This document shows positions 37,397-48,339 of a stretch of 64,000 nt of DNA, in pieces. Numbering within the stretch: the first letter of the stretch is position 1; each line of letters opens with the position of its first letter. A program made the position numbers and the translations under genes. Under the pieces are notes generated by a model, which worked only from the letters and a program-made list of their open reading frames with translations, was not told the DNA's origin and did not search any database. This DNA comes from Deltaproteobacteria bacterium (GTDB taxonomy: Bacteria > Desulfobacterota > Desulfuromonadia > Desulfuromonadales > BM103): contig JAGXHL010000017.1 in NCBI GenBank assembly GCA_024636215.1, positions 107,042 to 171,041 of the forward strand, in the 5' to 3' direction.

Positions 37397-39375
37397 TGAA
37401 AGAACTGGATAAAGGTGTACGTATTCGTATCAGGCTGATCGGGGTGATCTTCACCATCGGTTTTGCCCTGGTGACAATGCGGGCCTTCGATCTCCAGGTC
37501 CTTCAGGCAGAGGCGTGGCATGAGCGTGCCGATCGACAGCATCAAAAAACCATTCCTTTGACTCCGCAACGTGGAACGATCTTCGACAGTCATGGTCAAG
37601 AACTGGCCGTCAGCGTTGACGTCGACTCTATCTATGTCGAGCCTCGCAAACTGGAAGATCGTGCTGTTGCAACGAGACAACTCGCAAAAGCTCTTGGCCT
37701 CCCCGAGGCGACTGTTAAAGCCAAGTTGAAAGGCAACAGTAATTTTGTCTGGTTGAAGCGTCAGGTGACTCCCGGTGAGAGTGAAAAGATCAGCTCCTTA
37801 AACCTTACGGGTGTGGGCATGATCAAGGAACCACGCCGCTTTTACCCCAACTCCAATATTGCTGCACACCTCCTCGGCTTTACCGGGCTTGACCCGAAAG
37901 GGCTGGAGGGTCTGGAGTTGAAATATGACAAGGAAATCCTTGGTCGGGGGGGCTACCTGGTTATGGGACGGGATGCTCTTGGTCGCGGTCTGGGTACAGG
38001 ACTGCCGCAGGTGCAAGGTGCCACGCGAGGTCTTGATCTCTATCTGACGGTTGATAAGAATCTGCAGTATATTGCGGAGAGAGAACTGGCCGACGGCCTT
38101 AAAACGACCAACGCCAAGGCCGGAACCGTTGTCATGATGGAGCCGGCGACGGGTAAGATTCTGGCCATGGCCAGTTCTCCGGAATACAACCCCAACTCGT
38201 TTTTCCGCCACAAGCCTTCCCAGTGGCGGAATCGTGCTGTTTGTGACAGCTACGAGCCAGGCTCGACCTTTAAGGTGTTTCTCATGGCGGCCGCGCTCAA
38301 TGATGCTGTTGTCAGTACCAGCCAGAAAATTGATTGCGAAAATGGTCGTTATCGGGTTGGCGGCAGAAATATCCATGACCACAAGAAATACCAGATGCTG
38401 ACCCCAGCTGAGATCATCAAGTACAGCTCGAATATCGGTTCGGCGAAAATTGGTAAAATGCTGGAACGGGAGGCTTTCTATGGTTACCTCAGGGATTTCG
38501 GCTTCGGTCAGAAAACGGGGATTGATCTGCCTGGAGAGGCTATCGGCATGCTGCGGTCACCGGACAAGTGGTTCGAAGTTGACCTGGCCAACATCTCCTT
38601 CGGTCAGGGCGTCAGTGTTACGCCGATCCAGTTGGCTACGGCTGTATCAGCAATCGCAAACGGTGGTTACCTCATGGAGCCCTATGTTGTGGAGCGTGTT
38701 GTCGACAGTCAGGGGCAGGTGAGCCAGCAGAATCGGCCGCGTGTGGTACGCAAGGTCCTTGCCCGTGATGTGGCGCAAACAGTCACCAGAATGATGGAGA
38801 TGACGACGGAGGATGGTGGCACCGCAACCAACGCCAGGGTCCCGGGGTTCAGGGTTGCAGGGAAAACGGGGACTGCACAAAAGGTCGATGCTGTGACTGG
38901 CACCTATTCCGTTGATAAGCGGGTCGCTTCATTTGTTGGTTTCCTGCCCGCGGAAGATCCAAAACTGGTGATGCTGGTCTCCATTGACGAGCCCTATAAA
39001 GTTGTTTACGGAGGTTTGACGGCGGCCCCGGTTTTCTCCCGCATAGCCGCCCAAGCTATGCAATACCTCAAAGTCCAGCCCAGCGAAGCTGTAACGGCCG
39101 GCGAAAGCCTGCCGTCATTGGATCAGATCTATGTTGAGGCCACGGCCCATGAACGGCAACTGGAGCAGGTGGTTGCCAGTTCGGATTTCTCCGGCGGGCC
39201 AAAAATGCCAAATTTTGCGGGCTTGAGTTATCGCCAGGTTCTCGAAATTATGGAAGACAAGCAGTTGAACGTTAATTTCCGCGGCCGTGGCCGGGTTGTG
39301 GAACAATCACCAGACCCTGGTGTAGCGATACCTTATGGAGCTCCGGTTTGGGTGCGCATGTCGCCTCCATCCTGA
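37396..39375 (+). CDS. ftsI: Septal peptidoglycan transpeptidase FtsI (PBP3) with PASTA domain
   Basis: 659 residues: single N-terminal membrane anchor (about 12-32), PBP dimerisation domain (about 55-220), transpeptidase domain with SxxK at Ser290 (GSTFK), SSN at 344-346 and KTGTA from Lys490, and a C-terminal PASTA domain (about 598-655, beginning PNFAGLSYRQVLEIM). It crosslinks septal peptidoglycan with FtsW. PASTA is more usual in Gram-positive PBP2x/SpoVD but is seen in FtsI of some deltaproteobacteria (from memory). ATG 37396 is preferred over TTG 37393. Confidence 0.95.
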   Translation: MKELDKGVRIRIRLIGVIFTIGFALVTMRAFDLQVLQAEAWHERADRQHQKTIPLTPQRGTIFDSHGQELAVSVDVDSIYVEPRKLEDRAVATRQLAKALGLPEATVKAKLKGNSNFVWLKRQVTPGESEKISSLNLTGVGMIKEPRRFYPNSNIAAHLLGFTGLDPKGLEGLELKYDKEILGRGGYLVMGRDALGRGLGTGLPQVQGATRGLDLYLTVDKNLQYIAERELADGLKTTNAKAGTVVMMEPATGKILAMASSPEYNPNSFFRHKPSQWRNRAVCDSYEPGSTFKVFLMAAALNDAVVSTSQKIDCENGRYRVGGRNIHDHKKYQMLTPAEIIKYSSNIGSAKIGKMLEREAFYGYLRDFGFGQKTGIDLPGEAIGMLRSPDKWFEVDLANISFGQGVSVTPIQLATAVSAIANGGYLMEPYVVERVVDSQGQVSQQNRPRVVRKVLARDVAQTVTRMMEMTTEDGGTATNARVPGFRVAGKTGTAQKVDAVTGTYSVDKRVASFVGFLPAEDPKLVMLVSIDEPYKVVYGGLTAAPVFSRIAAQAMQYLKVQPSEAVTAGESLPSLDQIYVEATAHERQLEQVVASSDFSGGPKMPNFAGLSYRQVLEIMEDKQLNVNFRGRGRVVEQSPDPGVAIPYGAPVWVRMSPPS

Positions 39376-39397
39376 AGCGTTTTTAGCGACGGATAAT

Positions 39398-40906
39398 ATG
39401 AAACTCTCGCAGATCCTGACAAACTGTCCTTACCTTGAGGTGCATGGAGACATGGACCTTGACGTGTCCGGGATGCATTACGACTCACGCCGGATCGGCT
39501 CGGGGGAGGCTTTCTTTGCCTTGCGCGGGGTGGTTAGCGATGGCCACGCTTTTATTTCCAGTGCGCTCGCAAGCGGAGCCGGTGTCGTCTTCTGTGAAGA
39601 GTTATTTGACAGACCTGCGCAGGTCACTGTTGTTCTGGTCGAAAACGCCCGACAATCGATGGCGATGGCCGCGTCCGCGTTCTATGGAAACCCGACTTCA
39701 GGGATGCAGGTCGTCGGTATCACCGGAACCAATGGTAAAACGACCATCTCCTACCTGCTGGAAGAGATCCTGGTTCATGCGGACCTGGCTCCGGCGGTAG
39801 TCGGTACCATAAACTACCGTTACGGTGCGGATTTACGGCAGGCTCCCCATACGACTCCAGAAGCTCTTGACCTGATGAAGCAGGTGCGTGATTTCCGCAA
39901 TAACGGCGCCCGCTCGCTGGTGATGGAGACCTCCTCACACGCATTGCAACAATACCGGGTCGATGGTGTGCATTTTAATGTCGGGGTTTTTACCAACTTG
40001 ACACCGGAACATCTTGATTATCACCTCGACATGGAAGGCTACTTCAAGAGCAAGTATCATCTCTTTAAAGAACTGCTGCCACGTGACCATGGCCGGGCAG
40101 TGATCAATGTCGACGACAGTTACGGTCAACGCCTGGCAGCCATGCTTCCCGAAGCCCTGACCTGCGGGCGTGAGAGGTCCTCTGACATATACCCGGAAAG
40201 CCTGGAGATCTCACTTCAGGGAATTCGTGCCCGGGTTGCAACGCCCTCGGGGGTTGTCGATGTTGCCAGTCCTTTGCTCGGCGATTACAATGCCGAGAAC
40301 CTGCTCTGCGCCATAGGCGCGGCTGTGGCTCTTGGCCTGTCGCCGCAGGTGATTGCCTCGGGGCTGGCTGCAGCGAAGGGCGTACCCGGACGGCTCGAAC
40401 AGATAGAGAATGATCGGCAGGCTGTGATTTTGGTTGACTATGCTCATACCGGTGATGCACTGCGACGGGTTCTGGAAGCAATGCAGGCGCTGTCTCCACA
40501 GAGGATTCTGACTGTTTTTGGCTGTGGCGGTGATCGTGATCGCAGTAAGCGGCCGGTCATGGCTGAAGTCGCCGCCCGTGGTTCCAATATTGCGATCGCG
40601 ACCTCCGATAATCCGCGCAGCGAAGATCCTGCGCAGATTCTCAATGATATCCAGGGTGGCCTGGTCAAGGTCCATAAGCGCGAGTGGAGCAAGGATGAGG
40701 TTGCTAAAAGTACAGGCAGCGGGTACGTCGTCATTGAAGATCGCCATGCCGCCATTCAGTTCGCCGTGGATCTACTGCAGCCGGGAGATCTGCTCCTGGT
40801 CGCCGGTAAAGGGCACGAAGATTATCAGATTCTCAAGAGCGGCCGCATTCACTTTGATGATCGGGAAGAACTACGCAAGGCTCTGCAAGGGGGAAATCGC
40901 CAATGA
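39398..40906 (+). CDS. murE: UDP-MurNAc-tripeptide synthetase MurE
   Basis: 502-residue Mur ligase adding the third amino acid to UDP-MurNAc-L-Ala-D-Glu. ATP site GITGTNGKTT lies at about residue 110. The DNPR motif at 404-407 marks specificity for meso-diaminopimelate. ETSSHALQQYR and HTGDALR are also family-typical. An in-frame extension to 39335 lies inside ftsI and is not used. Overlaps murF by four bases. Confidence 0.96.
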   Translation: MKLSQILTNCPYLEVHGDMDLDVSGMHYDSRRIGSGEAFFALRGVVSDGHAFISSALASGAGVVFCEELFDRPAQVTVVLVENARQSMAMAASAFYGNPTSGMQVVGITGTNGKTTISYLLEEILVHADLAPAVVGTINYRYGADLRQAPHTTPEALDLMKQVRDFRNNGARSLVMETSSHALQQYRVDGVHFNVGVFTNLTPEHLDYHLDMEGYFKSKYHLFKELLPRDHGRAVINVDDSYGQRLAAMLPEALTCGRERSSDIYPESLEISLQGIRARVATPSGVVDVASPLLGDYNAENLLCAIGAAVALGLSPQVIASGLAAAKGVPGRLEQIENDRQAVILVDYAHTGDALRRVLEAMQALSPQRILTVFGCGGDRDRSKRPVMAEVAARGSNIAIATSDNPRSEDPAQILNDIQGGLVKVHKREWSKDEVAKSTGSGYVVIEDRHAAIQFAVDLLQPGDLLLVAGKGHEDYQILKSGRIHFDDREELRKALQGGNRQ

Positions 40907-42309
40907 TCCGCATGGATGTGCGCACCATTGCAGAAATCACCGGAGGGCACCTGATGCAGAACGGTGCTTCGGTTGAGTTGCAGGGATTTTCCACCGACAG
41001 CCGCACGCTGCAGCCAGGCGAGCTGTTTATCCCGCTGCGCGGAGATAATTTCGATGGTCATGATTACATGAACCAGGCGATCCAGAATGGTGCGGCGGCA
41101 TGCCTGAGTGAAGAAATGATCGGTGGACTGCTGGTCCCGGTTATCAAGGTCAATGATACGCTCAAGGCTTTGGGCGACCTGGCTGCGGCCATGCGGCGAC
41201 AATTTGCCGGCCCCGTGGTCGGCATCACCGGTACCTCGGGCAAAACAACCTGCAAGGAGATGCTCGCAGCGATCCTGGACAGTGTCGGCCCCGGCCTGAA
41301 GTCGGCGGGTAATTTTAATAATCTGATCGGTGTCCCTCTGACATTGTTCGGTTTGCGGCCTGAACATCGTTGGGCGGTGGTCGAAATGGGGATGAGTGAA
41401 CGTGGTGAGATCGCTCGTTTGACAGAAATCGCCAGGCCGGATATTGGCATGATTACCAATGTCGGCGCCGGTCACCTGGAAAACTTTGATGGGATTTCCG
41501 GCGTTGCCCTCGCCAAGGGCGAGCTCTTTATCGGCCTGCAAAGCGAAGGCGTTGCCCTGATTAATGCCGACGATCCGGAAGTTTGCCAATTGCCGATTGC
41601 CAACGGCGTGAGAAAGGTCCTGTTCGGCACCGCCAGTGATGCTGACATCATGGCCGAAAATATTGCCTGCCATAATGGCTCTGTCAGCTTTGACCTGGTT
41701 ATCGAAGGGGAAGCCAGGCAAGTTGTCCTGCCTCTGCCCGGACGTCATAACGTTGGCAATGCGCTGGCTGCTGCTGCCGCGGCCTACGTCATTGGTGTTG
41801 GGATCGAGGAGATTATTACCGGATTGGAAGCTTTCAAGCCCTGCCCGGGACGCATGGAGCTAATCGGCTTGAACGAAGACATTGTAGTCCTTGATGACAG
41901 TTACAATGCCAACCCTCTCTCGGTTCATGCCGCGCTGGATGCCTTGCATGATCTCGGTTCGTCGGGTCGGCGCATAGCAGTCCTGGCAGATATGCTCGAG
42001 CTGGGGCCAACGGGTCCGGAACTGCACCACCATATCGGTAAGCTCGCTGCGGAGAGGGTTGACTGGCTATTCACTTACGGTGTCCTGGCAGAAGACATTG
42101 CCCGCGGGGCTGTTGAGAGTGGTTTGCCCGAACAACGGGTGTTTACAGCTAAAAGTCACGATGATCTCTGTGCGAGACTCCTTGAAGTCCTGCAGAGCGG
42201 TGATCGGGTTCTGGTTAAAGGCTCCCGGGGCATGCGGATGGAAAAGGTCATTGACGCTTTGCGGATAGCGCGCCAGGCAACGGCAATAAACGGCAACGAA
42301 AGAGGATAA
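40903..42309 (+). CDS. murF: UDP-MurNAc-tripeptide D-Ala-D-Ala ligase MurF
   Basis: 468-residue ATP-dependent ligase that adds D-Ala-D-Ala to complete the UDP-MurNAc-pentapeptide. N-terminal substrate domain (FSTDSRTLQPGELFIPLRGDNFDGHD), ATP site GITGTSGKTTCKEML (about 107-121), and the C-terminal DDSYNANPLS (about 330-339) and ADMLELG motifs are intact. Starts within the murE stop (ATGA). Confidence 0.96.
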   Translation: MIRMDVRTIAEITGGHLMQNGASVELQGFSTDSRTLQPGELFIPLRGDNFDGHDYMNQAIQNGAAACLSEEMIGGLLVPVIKVNDTLKALGDLAAAMRRQFAGPVVGITGTSGKTTCKEMLAAILDSVGPGLKSAGNFNNLIGVPLTLFGLRPEHRWAVVEMGMSERGEIARLTEIARPDIGMITNVGAGHLENFDGISGVALAKGELFIGLQSEGVALINADDPEVCQLPIANGVRKVLFGTASDADIMAENIACHNGSVSFDLVIEGEARQVVLPLPGRHNVGNALAAAAAAYVIGVGIEEIITGLEAFKPCPGRMELIGLNEDIVVLDDSYNANPLSVHAALDALHDLGSSGRRIAVLADMLELGPTGPELHHHIGKLAAERVDWLFTYGVLAEDIARGAVESGLPEQRVFTAKSHDDLCARLLEVLQSGDRVLVKGSRGMRMEKVIDALRIARQATAINGNERG

Positions 42310-42312
42310 GAC

Positions 42313-43389
42313 GTGCTCTATCATCTGCTCTATCCACTACATACCGAGTTTTCGATCTTTTATGTATTCCGGTTTATCACGTTCCGGACGATCTATGCGG
42401 CGATCACGGCCCTGGTCATCAGCTTTCTGCTCGGGCCCTGGTTGATAGAGAAGCTCTCGGCATTGCAGATGGGGCAAAGCATCAGAAAACTGGGACCGGA
42501 ATCACACTTCAAGAAAGAAGGAACGCCAACCATGGGCGGCGCCCTGATTCTTTTTGCGATCGTGCTGCCGACGCTGCTCTGGGCGGATCTAACCAATCTC
42601 TACGTATGGCTGGCGCTTCTGGTTACAGTTGGTTACGGCATCATCGGTTTTGTTGATGACCTGTTGAAAGTGCGTCTGAAGAACAGTGATGGGCTTTCGC
42701 CGCGCAAGAAGATGTTCTGGCAGATGTTGATCGCCTTTGGTGTCGGTTTGGTTTTGATGACCTACCCCGGGTTTCAGACGACTCTGGCCTTTCCCTTCTT
42801 CAAGGGCTTCAATCCGGATCTTGGCTGGTTTTATGTGCCTTTTGCCATGCTGGTGATTATCGGTGCCAGCAATGCCGTCAACCTGACCGATGGACTCGAT
42901 GGTCTGGCCATAGGTCCGGTCATCATTGCGGCTGGGACCTACCTGCTGTTCGCTTACGTGGCAGGTCATGCGACCCTGTCAAGTTACCTGCAGATCACCG
43001 GTGTCAAGGGTGCCGGAGAACTCTCGGTGCTCTGTGGCGCCATGATTGGAGCCGGGCTCGGTTTCCTCTGGTTTAATACCTATCCGGCTCAAGTGTTTAT
43101 GGGGGATGTTGGCAGCCTTGCTCTCGGCGGCGCGATCGGTACGATTGCCGTGATTACCAAGCAGGAGATTGTTCTGGTGATCGTCGGTGGGATTTTTGTA
43201 GCCGAAGCGCTTTCAGTGATCGTGCAGGTGACCTCGTTTCGCCTCTATGGTAAGCGGATTTTCCGGATGGCTCCGATCCACCATCATTTTGAGCTGAAGG
43301 GTTGGCCGGAACCGAAGATTATCGTGCGTTTCTGGATTATCAGTATCATTCTGGCCCTGATCGGCCTCTCGACGCTCAAGTTAAGATAG
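42313..43389 (+). CDS. mraY: Phospho-MurNAc-pentapeptide transferase MraY
   Basis: 358-residue inner-membrane enzyme making lipid I from UDP-MurNAc-pentapeptide and undecaprenyl phosphate, with ten predicted helices. [10 protein letters not shown] (about 71-80), GFVDDLLKV (about 113-121), [13 protein letters not shown] (about 188-200) and [12 protein letters not shown] (about 261-272) carry the catalytic aspartates; HHHFELKGW is near 325. GTG start with GAGG upstream; it fits the usual MraY N terminus. Confidence 0.96.
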   Translation: MLYHLLYPLHTEFSIFYVFRFITFRTIYAAITALVISFLLGPWLIEKLSALQMGQSIRKLGPESHFKKEGTPTMGGALILFAIVLPTLLWADLTNLYVWLALLVTVGYGIIGFVDDLLKVRLKNSDGLSPRKKMFWQMLIAFGVGLVLMTYPGFQTTLAFPFFKGFNPDLGWFYVPFAMLVIIGASNAVNLTDGLDGLAIGPVIIAAGTYLLFAYVAGHATLSSYLQITGVKGAGELSVLCGAMIGAGLGFLWFNTYPAQVFMGDVGSLALGGAIGTIAVITKQEIVLVIVGGIFVAEALSVIVQVTSFRLYGKRIFRMAPIHHHFELKGWPEPKIIVRFWIISIILALIGLSTLKLR

Positions 43390-43391
43390 GC

Positions 43392-44771
43392 ATGCCTGTG
43401 GTGAAACGAGATTATCGGCACAAACAGATTACAATTATCGGCGCCGGGTCAACCGGACGCAGCCTGGCGAAGTTTTTCCTGGAGCAAGGGGCCAAGGTGT
43501 CCTTGTCCGATAATCGTAGTGCCGAGTTCCTGGATAATCTCGACGAGTTGAGGAATGCCGGAGTCCGCATGGATCTCGGCGGCCATACCCCGGAGCTTTT
43601 CGAAAAAGCTGATCTGGTTGTGATCAGCCCGGGTGTGCCACTTGATATCCCGGTTGTCGAGCTCTGCAGGCAGCATGCTATCCCGGTCCTTGGCGAGGTG
43701 GAAATCGCCTGGCAGCAGTTGGCCGGAAAAATGATTGGCATTACCGGGACCAACGGCAAGTCTACGGTGACGACGCTGATTGGTGAAATGCTTAAAGCCT
43801 GGGGCAAAAAAGTCTTTGTTGGCGGCAACCTGGGAACTCCGCTGGTTGATGCCGTGGGCCAGAATTATCCATGGCAGGTTGTGGAGCTCTCCTCCTTCCA
43901 ACTGGAAGCCATAGAAGATTTTCGCCCGGAGTATGCCATTCTGCTGAATATTTCGGAAGACCACCTGGATCGCTATGCGGATATGGCGAGTTACGTGGCG
44001 GCCAAGACGAGGATCTTTGAAAACCAGGCTGAAGACGATATTGCGATTCTGAATGCTGATGACCTCCAGGTGATGCAGGTCGCGTCAACGATTGCGGCAC
44101 ACAAGGTTTGCTTCAGCAGTCAGAGGGTTCTGGACTCGGGGATGAGCTTGCATGACGACAAAATCATCTGGCGCTGGCGAGGTTCCGAGATCATCTTTGC
44201 TGCAGATGAGTTGAAGCTGCGCGGTCAGCATAACCGGGAAAATGTCATGGCTGCGCTGATTCCTCTCTTGATCGAAGGCTGCCCGGCTGAGATCGCCTGG
44301 GGCGCGGCCACAAGCTTTACCGGCCTTGCGCATCGCATGGAATTTCTGGGTGAACTCGATGGTGCCAGCTGGTTTGACGACTCCAAAGGCACCAACATCG
44401 GCAGCGTGGTGAAAAGTCTGGCCGGTTTGAATAGACCGGTGGTTTTGATCGCCGGCGGTAAGGATAAACAGGGAGATTTGTCAGCCCTGGTACCGATGAT
44501 TCGTGACAAGGTTGCCCATCTGATCCTGATCGGAGCCGCGGCACAGCGCATGGGCCTTGCTTTTGATGGTATGACGACAATTCATCGCCCTGCTGATATG
44601 CATGAAGCCGTCGCTATCGCGGCACAAGTGAGCTGCGCCGGGGGATCTGTTCTGCTGTCCCCGGGTTGTTCCAGCTTCGATATGTTTAAAAACTATGTTG
44701 AGCGCGGTCGAACCTTCGCGCGTGAGTTTCATGCTTTGCGTTGTGCTGAGGACTTCAGCCATGGAAATTAG
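43392..44771 (+). CDS. murD: UDP-MurNAc-L-alanine--D-glutamate ligase MurD
   Basis: 459-residue Mur ligase adding D-glutamate. Conserved GAGSTGRSLAKFF at the start, ATP site GITGTNGKST (about 117-126), LSSFQLE (about 165-171) and HRMEF in the centre, DDSKGTN (about 331-337). Start is uncertain among ATG 43392, GTG 43398 and GTG 43401, all weakly supported. Ends 11 bases inside ftsW. Confidence 0.95.
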   Translation: MPVVKRDYRHKQITIIGAGSTGRSLAKFFLEQGAKVSLSDNRSAEFLDNLDELRNAGVRMDLGGHTPELFEKADLVVISPGVPLDIPVVELCRQHAIPVLGEVEIAWQQLAGKMIGITGTNGKSTVTTLIGEMLKAWGKKVFVGGNLGTPLVDAVGQNYPWQVVELSSFQLEAIEDFRPEYAILLNISEDHLDRYADMASYVAAKTRIFENQAEDDIAILNADDLQVMQVASTIAAHKVCFSSQRVLDSGMSLHDDKIIWRWRGSEIIFAADELKLRGQHNRENVMAALIPLLIEGCPAEIAWGAATSFTGLAHRMEFLGELDGASWFDDSKGTNIGSVVKSLAGLNRPVVLIAGGKDKQGDLSALVPMIRDKVAHLILIGAAAQRMGLAFDGMTTIHRPADMHEAVAIAAQVSCAGGSVLLSPGCSSFDMFKNYVERGRTFAREFHALRCAEDFSHGN

Positions 44772-45867
44772 GCAAGGAACCGATCATTCGATTCTGCTGC
44801 TGGCGGTCTGCTTGACCTGTCTCGGAGTCGTGATGGTGTTTTCTTCCTCGTCAATTATGGCGGTGCGGGAGTATGACGACAGCCTGCATTTTCTTAAACG
44901 ACAAGGGGTCTATGCCCTCCTCGGCTTCGGAGCCATGGTGCTTTTGATGAGGATCAACCTGGACCTGCTGCGTAAAGCGGCATGGCCGGTGCTTGGCTTG
45001 TGTGCTCTTTTGCTGCTTGCGGTTCTGGTTCCGGGAATCGGCAAGAAAGTTGGCGGTGCTGCACGTTGGATCAGGATTGCCGGGCTCACTTTTCAGCCGG
45101 CCGAGTTTGTAAAGCTGGGGCTGGTGCTTTTCATGGCTCATTCGTTGGCGCGCAAGCAGGGTAAGGTCAAGAGCTTCCGTTTCGGATTTGCGCCCTATAT
45201 GGTGGTCCTGGCGGTATTGATCGGCCTGTTGCTGGCTCAGCCTGATCTTGGCAGCGCACTGACCCTGGCCATCGTCTCGATCGCCATGTTGCTGGTGGCA
45301 GGTACCCGGCTGAGCTACCTCGCCGGCATCGGCTTGATAGCAATACCGTTCCTCTACGTCATGGTCATGAATGTTGACTATCGCCGCCGCCGGATTATGG
45401 CGTTCCTCAACCCCTGGGACGATCCGAGTGACACGGGCTTCCAGATCATCCAGAGCTGGATCGCCTTTGGCAACGGCGGGGCTTTCGGCCAGGGGCTTGG
45501 TGAGAGCAAACAAAAGCTCTTCTACCTGCCCGAGGCGCACACCGACTTCATCTTTTCCGTAATTGGCGAAGAGCTCGGTTTTGTTGGTGTGATCGTGATT
45601 GCTTCGATGTTTCTTCTGCTGGTTCTGAGAGGCTTGAAGACAGCCCTCAATGCTCCCAACGACTTCAGCTGTTACCTGGCCTTCGGGGTCACCCTGCTGA
45701 TCGGCATGCAGGCTTTTGTCAACATGGCGGTTGTCATGGGGATGGTGCCCACCAAAGGGTTGGCGCTGCCCTTTCTATCTTATGGTGGGACCAGTCTGAT
45801 GACGACGCTGGCAGCTATCGGCATATTGTTGAACGTCTCCAGAAGTCTTCCGGGAGAACTGCGATGA
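44761..45867 (+). CDS. ftsW: Septal peptidoglycan glycosyltransferase FtsW
   Basis: 368-residue SEDS-family membrane protein with about ten helices that polymerises lipid II at the septum with FtsI. Typical: MVFSSSSIMAV in the first helix region, GAARWIRIAGLTFQPAEFVKLG (about 102-123), QPDLGSA containing the conserved catalytic-region Asp, and the C-terminal GLALPFLSYGGTSL. ATG 44761 starts within the murD end. Stop overlaps murG (ATGA). Confidence 0.95.
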   Translation: MEIRQGTDHSILLLAVCLTCLGVVMVFSSSSIMAVREYDDSLHFLKRQGVYALLGFGAMVLLMRINLDLLRKAAWPVLGLCALLLLAVLVPGIGKKVGGAARWIRIAGLTFQPAEFVKLGLVLFMAHSLARKQGKVKSFRFGFAPYMVVLAVLIGLLLAQPDLGSALTLAIVSIAMLLVAGTRLSYLAGIGLIAIPFLYVMVMNVDYRRRRIMAFLNPWDDPSDTGFQIIQSWIAFGNGGAFGQGLGESKQKLFYLPEAHTDFIFSVIGEELGFVGVIVIASMFLLLVLRGLKTALNAPNDFSCYLAFGVTLLIGMQAFVNMAVVMGMVPTKGLALPFLSYGGTSLMTTLAAIGILLNVSRSLPGELR

Positions 45868-46943
45868 GATTACTGCTGGCCGGTGGCGGCACCGGCGGAC
45901 ATCTTTTCCCCGCAATCGCACTGGCTGAGCAGCTTAAGAACGAAGAGCCGCAGAGCGAAGTTCTCTTTGTCGGCACCGAGAGAGGTCTGGAGGCACGTAT
46001 GCTGCCGGAGCTGGGCTGGCCATTGCAGACAATTGAAATGAGCGGGTGGGCCGGGCTTGGAACTTTTGCACGGCTGAAAGTTCTTGGCAAGCTGACAAAA
46101 AGTTTTGCTCACTCGCGTAAAATCCTGCAAGAGTTCCAACCGGATGTAGTGGTCGGTGTTGGCGGCTATGCTTCGGTGCCGACCCTGCTGGCAGCCAAAA
46201 CTCTCTGCATCCCGTATCTGGTGCATGAGCAGAATGCCTGGCCAGGGCTGGCAAACAGACTGCTCGGTCTCTGGGCGAAAAGAGTCTGTCTTTCTTTTGA
46301 TGAAGCGGATCGTGCCTTTCACAGGAGTGCTACGGTGTTGACCGGCAACCCGGTTCGCTCAGCCATGGAACAGTGTCCGAGTCTGCCGGAAGGGAAACTC
46401 TGCCTGCTGGTCTTCGGTGGCAGCCAGGGCGCACGGGCCATTAACAGGGCCCTGGTGGCCGCACTGCCGCACCTCTCCGAATGGCGAGATAAATTGGAGA
46501 TCGTTCACCAGTCCGGCCAACTTGATTATGAGGAGACCCTGCGCGGATACCAGGAGAATACATGGCCGAAGGCCGAGGTCAAGCCCTTCATCAACGACAT
46601 GGCCAAGGCCTATGCAGCCGCAACGCTGATCGTCTGCCGTGCCGGGGCGACCACTCTCGCTGAACTGACGGCCTGTGGTCGTGCGGCGATTCTGGTGCCT
46701 TATCCGCACGCTGCAGCGGGGCATCAATCCGGCAATGCGCGAGCTCTGGCCGCCAAGGGTGCCGCCATGGTGATGGAAGAAACAGATCTGACTGCCGAGC
46801 GTCTGGCGCAACTGATCAGTGGCTTGCTGCATGACCGGGTCAGCCTCATGTCGATGTCGGCCGCCGCTAAAGGTCTGGCACGACGGGGCGCAGCAGCCAG
46901 ATTGCTGCAGGAATGCCGGTCCGTTATCACAGAAAAGATGTGA
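45864..46943 (+). CDS. murG: N-acetylglucosaminyltransferase MurG
   Basis: 359-residue GT28 enzyme at the inner face of the membrane making lipid II from lipid [22 protein letters not shown] (start), GVGGYASVP (about 95-103), [29 protein letters not shown] (about 187-200) and [11 protein letters not shown] (about 256-266) are all present. Four-base overlap with ftsW. Confidence 0.96.
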   Translation: MRLLLAGGGTGGHLFPAIALAEQLKNEEPQSEVLFVGTERGLEARMLPELGWPLQTIEMSGWAGLGTFARLKVLGKLTKSFAHSRKILQEFQPDVVVGVGGYASVPTLLAAKTLCIPYLVHEQNAWPGLANRLLGLWAKRVCLSFDEADRAFHRSATVLTGNPVRSAMEQCPSLPEGKLCLLVFGGSQGARAINRALVAALPHLSEWRDKLEIVHQSGQLDYEETLRGYQENTWPKAEVKPFINDMAKAYAAATLIVCRAGATTLAELTACGRAAILVPYPHAAAGHQSGNARALAAKGAAMVMEETDLTAERLAQLISGLLHDRVSLMSMSAAAKGLARRGAAARLLQECRSVITEKM

Positions 46944-46953
46944 AGGGAAAATC

Positions 46954-48339
46954 ATGTACGGCAAGATTCAGAAAATACATTTTGTTGGCATCGGCGGTAT
47001 TGGCATGAGCGGGATTGCTGAAGTGCTCATCAATCTTGGTTACCAGGTCTCCGGGTCCGACCTTAAAGAGAGTGATATCACCCAGCGCCTGGCTACGCTG
47101 GGAGGGACGATCGCTTATGGCCACCGCGCCGAGAATGTTGTTGATGTTGATGTTGTCGTGACCTCGACGGCCGTGAATTTGAAGAATCCGGAAGTGCAGG
47201 AAGCGCACCGTCGCAAGATTCCCGTCATCCCGAGGGCGGAAATGTTGGCAGAGTTGATGCGCATGAAGTACGGCGTCGCTATCGCCGGAACCCACGGCAA
47301 GACCACTACGACCAGCATGGTGGCAACAGTTTTGTCGCACGGAGATATCGACCCGACCGTGGTGATCGGTGGCCGCCTTGATTCAATCGGTTCCAATGCC
47401 AAACTGGGGCAGGGCGAATTTCTGGTCGCTGAAGCGGATGAATCGGACGGCTCCTTTTTGAAATTATCACCGACGATTGCGGTGGTGACCAATGTTGATG
47501 AAGACCATCTTGATTTCTACAGTGGTCTTGACGAAATACGCGCCACCTTTATTGATTTCATCAACAAGGTGCCTTTCTACGGCTTGGTCGTACTCTGTCT
47601 GGACGATGAGAATCTGCAGGGCATGATCCCTGAGGTCAAGAAGCGGCTGGTCACATACGGCTTGACCTCTCAGGCTGATTTCATGGCCTCGGAGATAGAG
47701 CATGAGAACGATCGGACCCGTTTTATGGTGCACTATCGGGGAGAAGCCCTCGGTCGCTTGAGTATCCGCATGCCGGGGCGCCACAACGTACTCAATGCCC
47801 TGGCCGCTGTGGCTGTAGCCATGGAGCTCGACATGTCCTTTGCCACAATCGCCGAAGGTTTCAAAGATTTTGGCGGCGTTGGCCGAAGGTTTGAAATCAA
47901 GGGTGAAGCGCAGGGGATTATGGTGGTGGATGATTATGGCCATCACCCTGCAGAAATCAAAGCGACGCTCGCCGCCGCCCGCGGCGGTTGGAACAGGCGC
48001 CTGGTCGCAGTCTTTCAACCGCATCGTTACAGTCGCACTGAAGCCCTCTTCGATGACTTTGTGACGGCTTTCTACCAGGCGGACCATATCGCGGTCATGG
48101 ATATCTACGCTGCCGGTGAAGAGGCTCGCCCCGATATCACTGCGGAAAAGCTCGCGGAAGGGGTCAGTGAACATGGACACAAGTCCTGCTGTTTTACCGG
48201 AGACTTAATTGCTACGGTCGAGCATCTACAGGCCGTTCTCCAGCCCGGCGATATTGTGATTACCCTCGGTGCCGGCAATGTCTGGCAGGTGGGGCAGGAG
48301 CTGCTGAAAGTCTTGTCGCCGGCCAGGGATAAAAGATGA
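46954..48339 (+). CDS. murC: UDP-N-acetylmuramate--L-alanine ligase MurC
   Basis: 461-residue first Mur ligase. [17 protein letters not shown] (start), [13 protein letters not shown] (ATP site, about 111-123), [10 protein letters not shown] (about 168-177), and [14 protein letters not shown] (about 329-342) are typical. GAAGGGA precedes the ATG at 46954. Its stop overlaps ddl directly: the murB gene that often lies between murC and ddl in relatives is absent here. Confidence 0.96.
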   Translation: MYGKIQKIHFVGIGGIGMSGIAEVLINLGYQVSGSDLKESDITQRLATLGGTIAYGHRAENVVDVDVVVTSTAVNLKNPEVQEAHRRKIPVIPRAEMLAELMRMKYGVAIAGTHGKTTTTSMVATVLSHGDIDPTVVIGGRLDSIGSNAKLGQGEFLVAEADESDGSFLKLSPTIAVVTNVDEDHLDFYSGLDEIRATFIDFINKVPFYGLVVLCLDDENLQGMIPEVKKRLVTYGLTSQADFMASEIEHENDRTRFMVHYRGEALGRLSIRMPGRHNVLNALAAVAVAMELDMSFATIAEGFKDFGGVGRRFEIKGEAQGIMVVDDYGHHPAEIKATLAAARGGWNRRLVAVFQPHRYSRTEALFDDFVTAFYQADHIAVMDIYAAGEEARPDITAEKLAEGVSEHGHKSCCFTGDLIATVEHLQAVLQPGDIVITLGAGNVWQVGQELLKVLSPARDKR

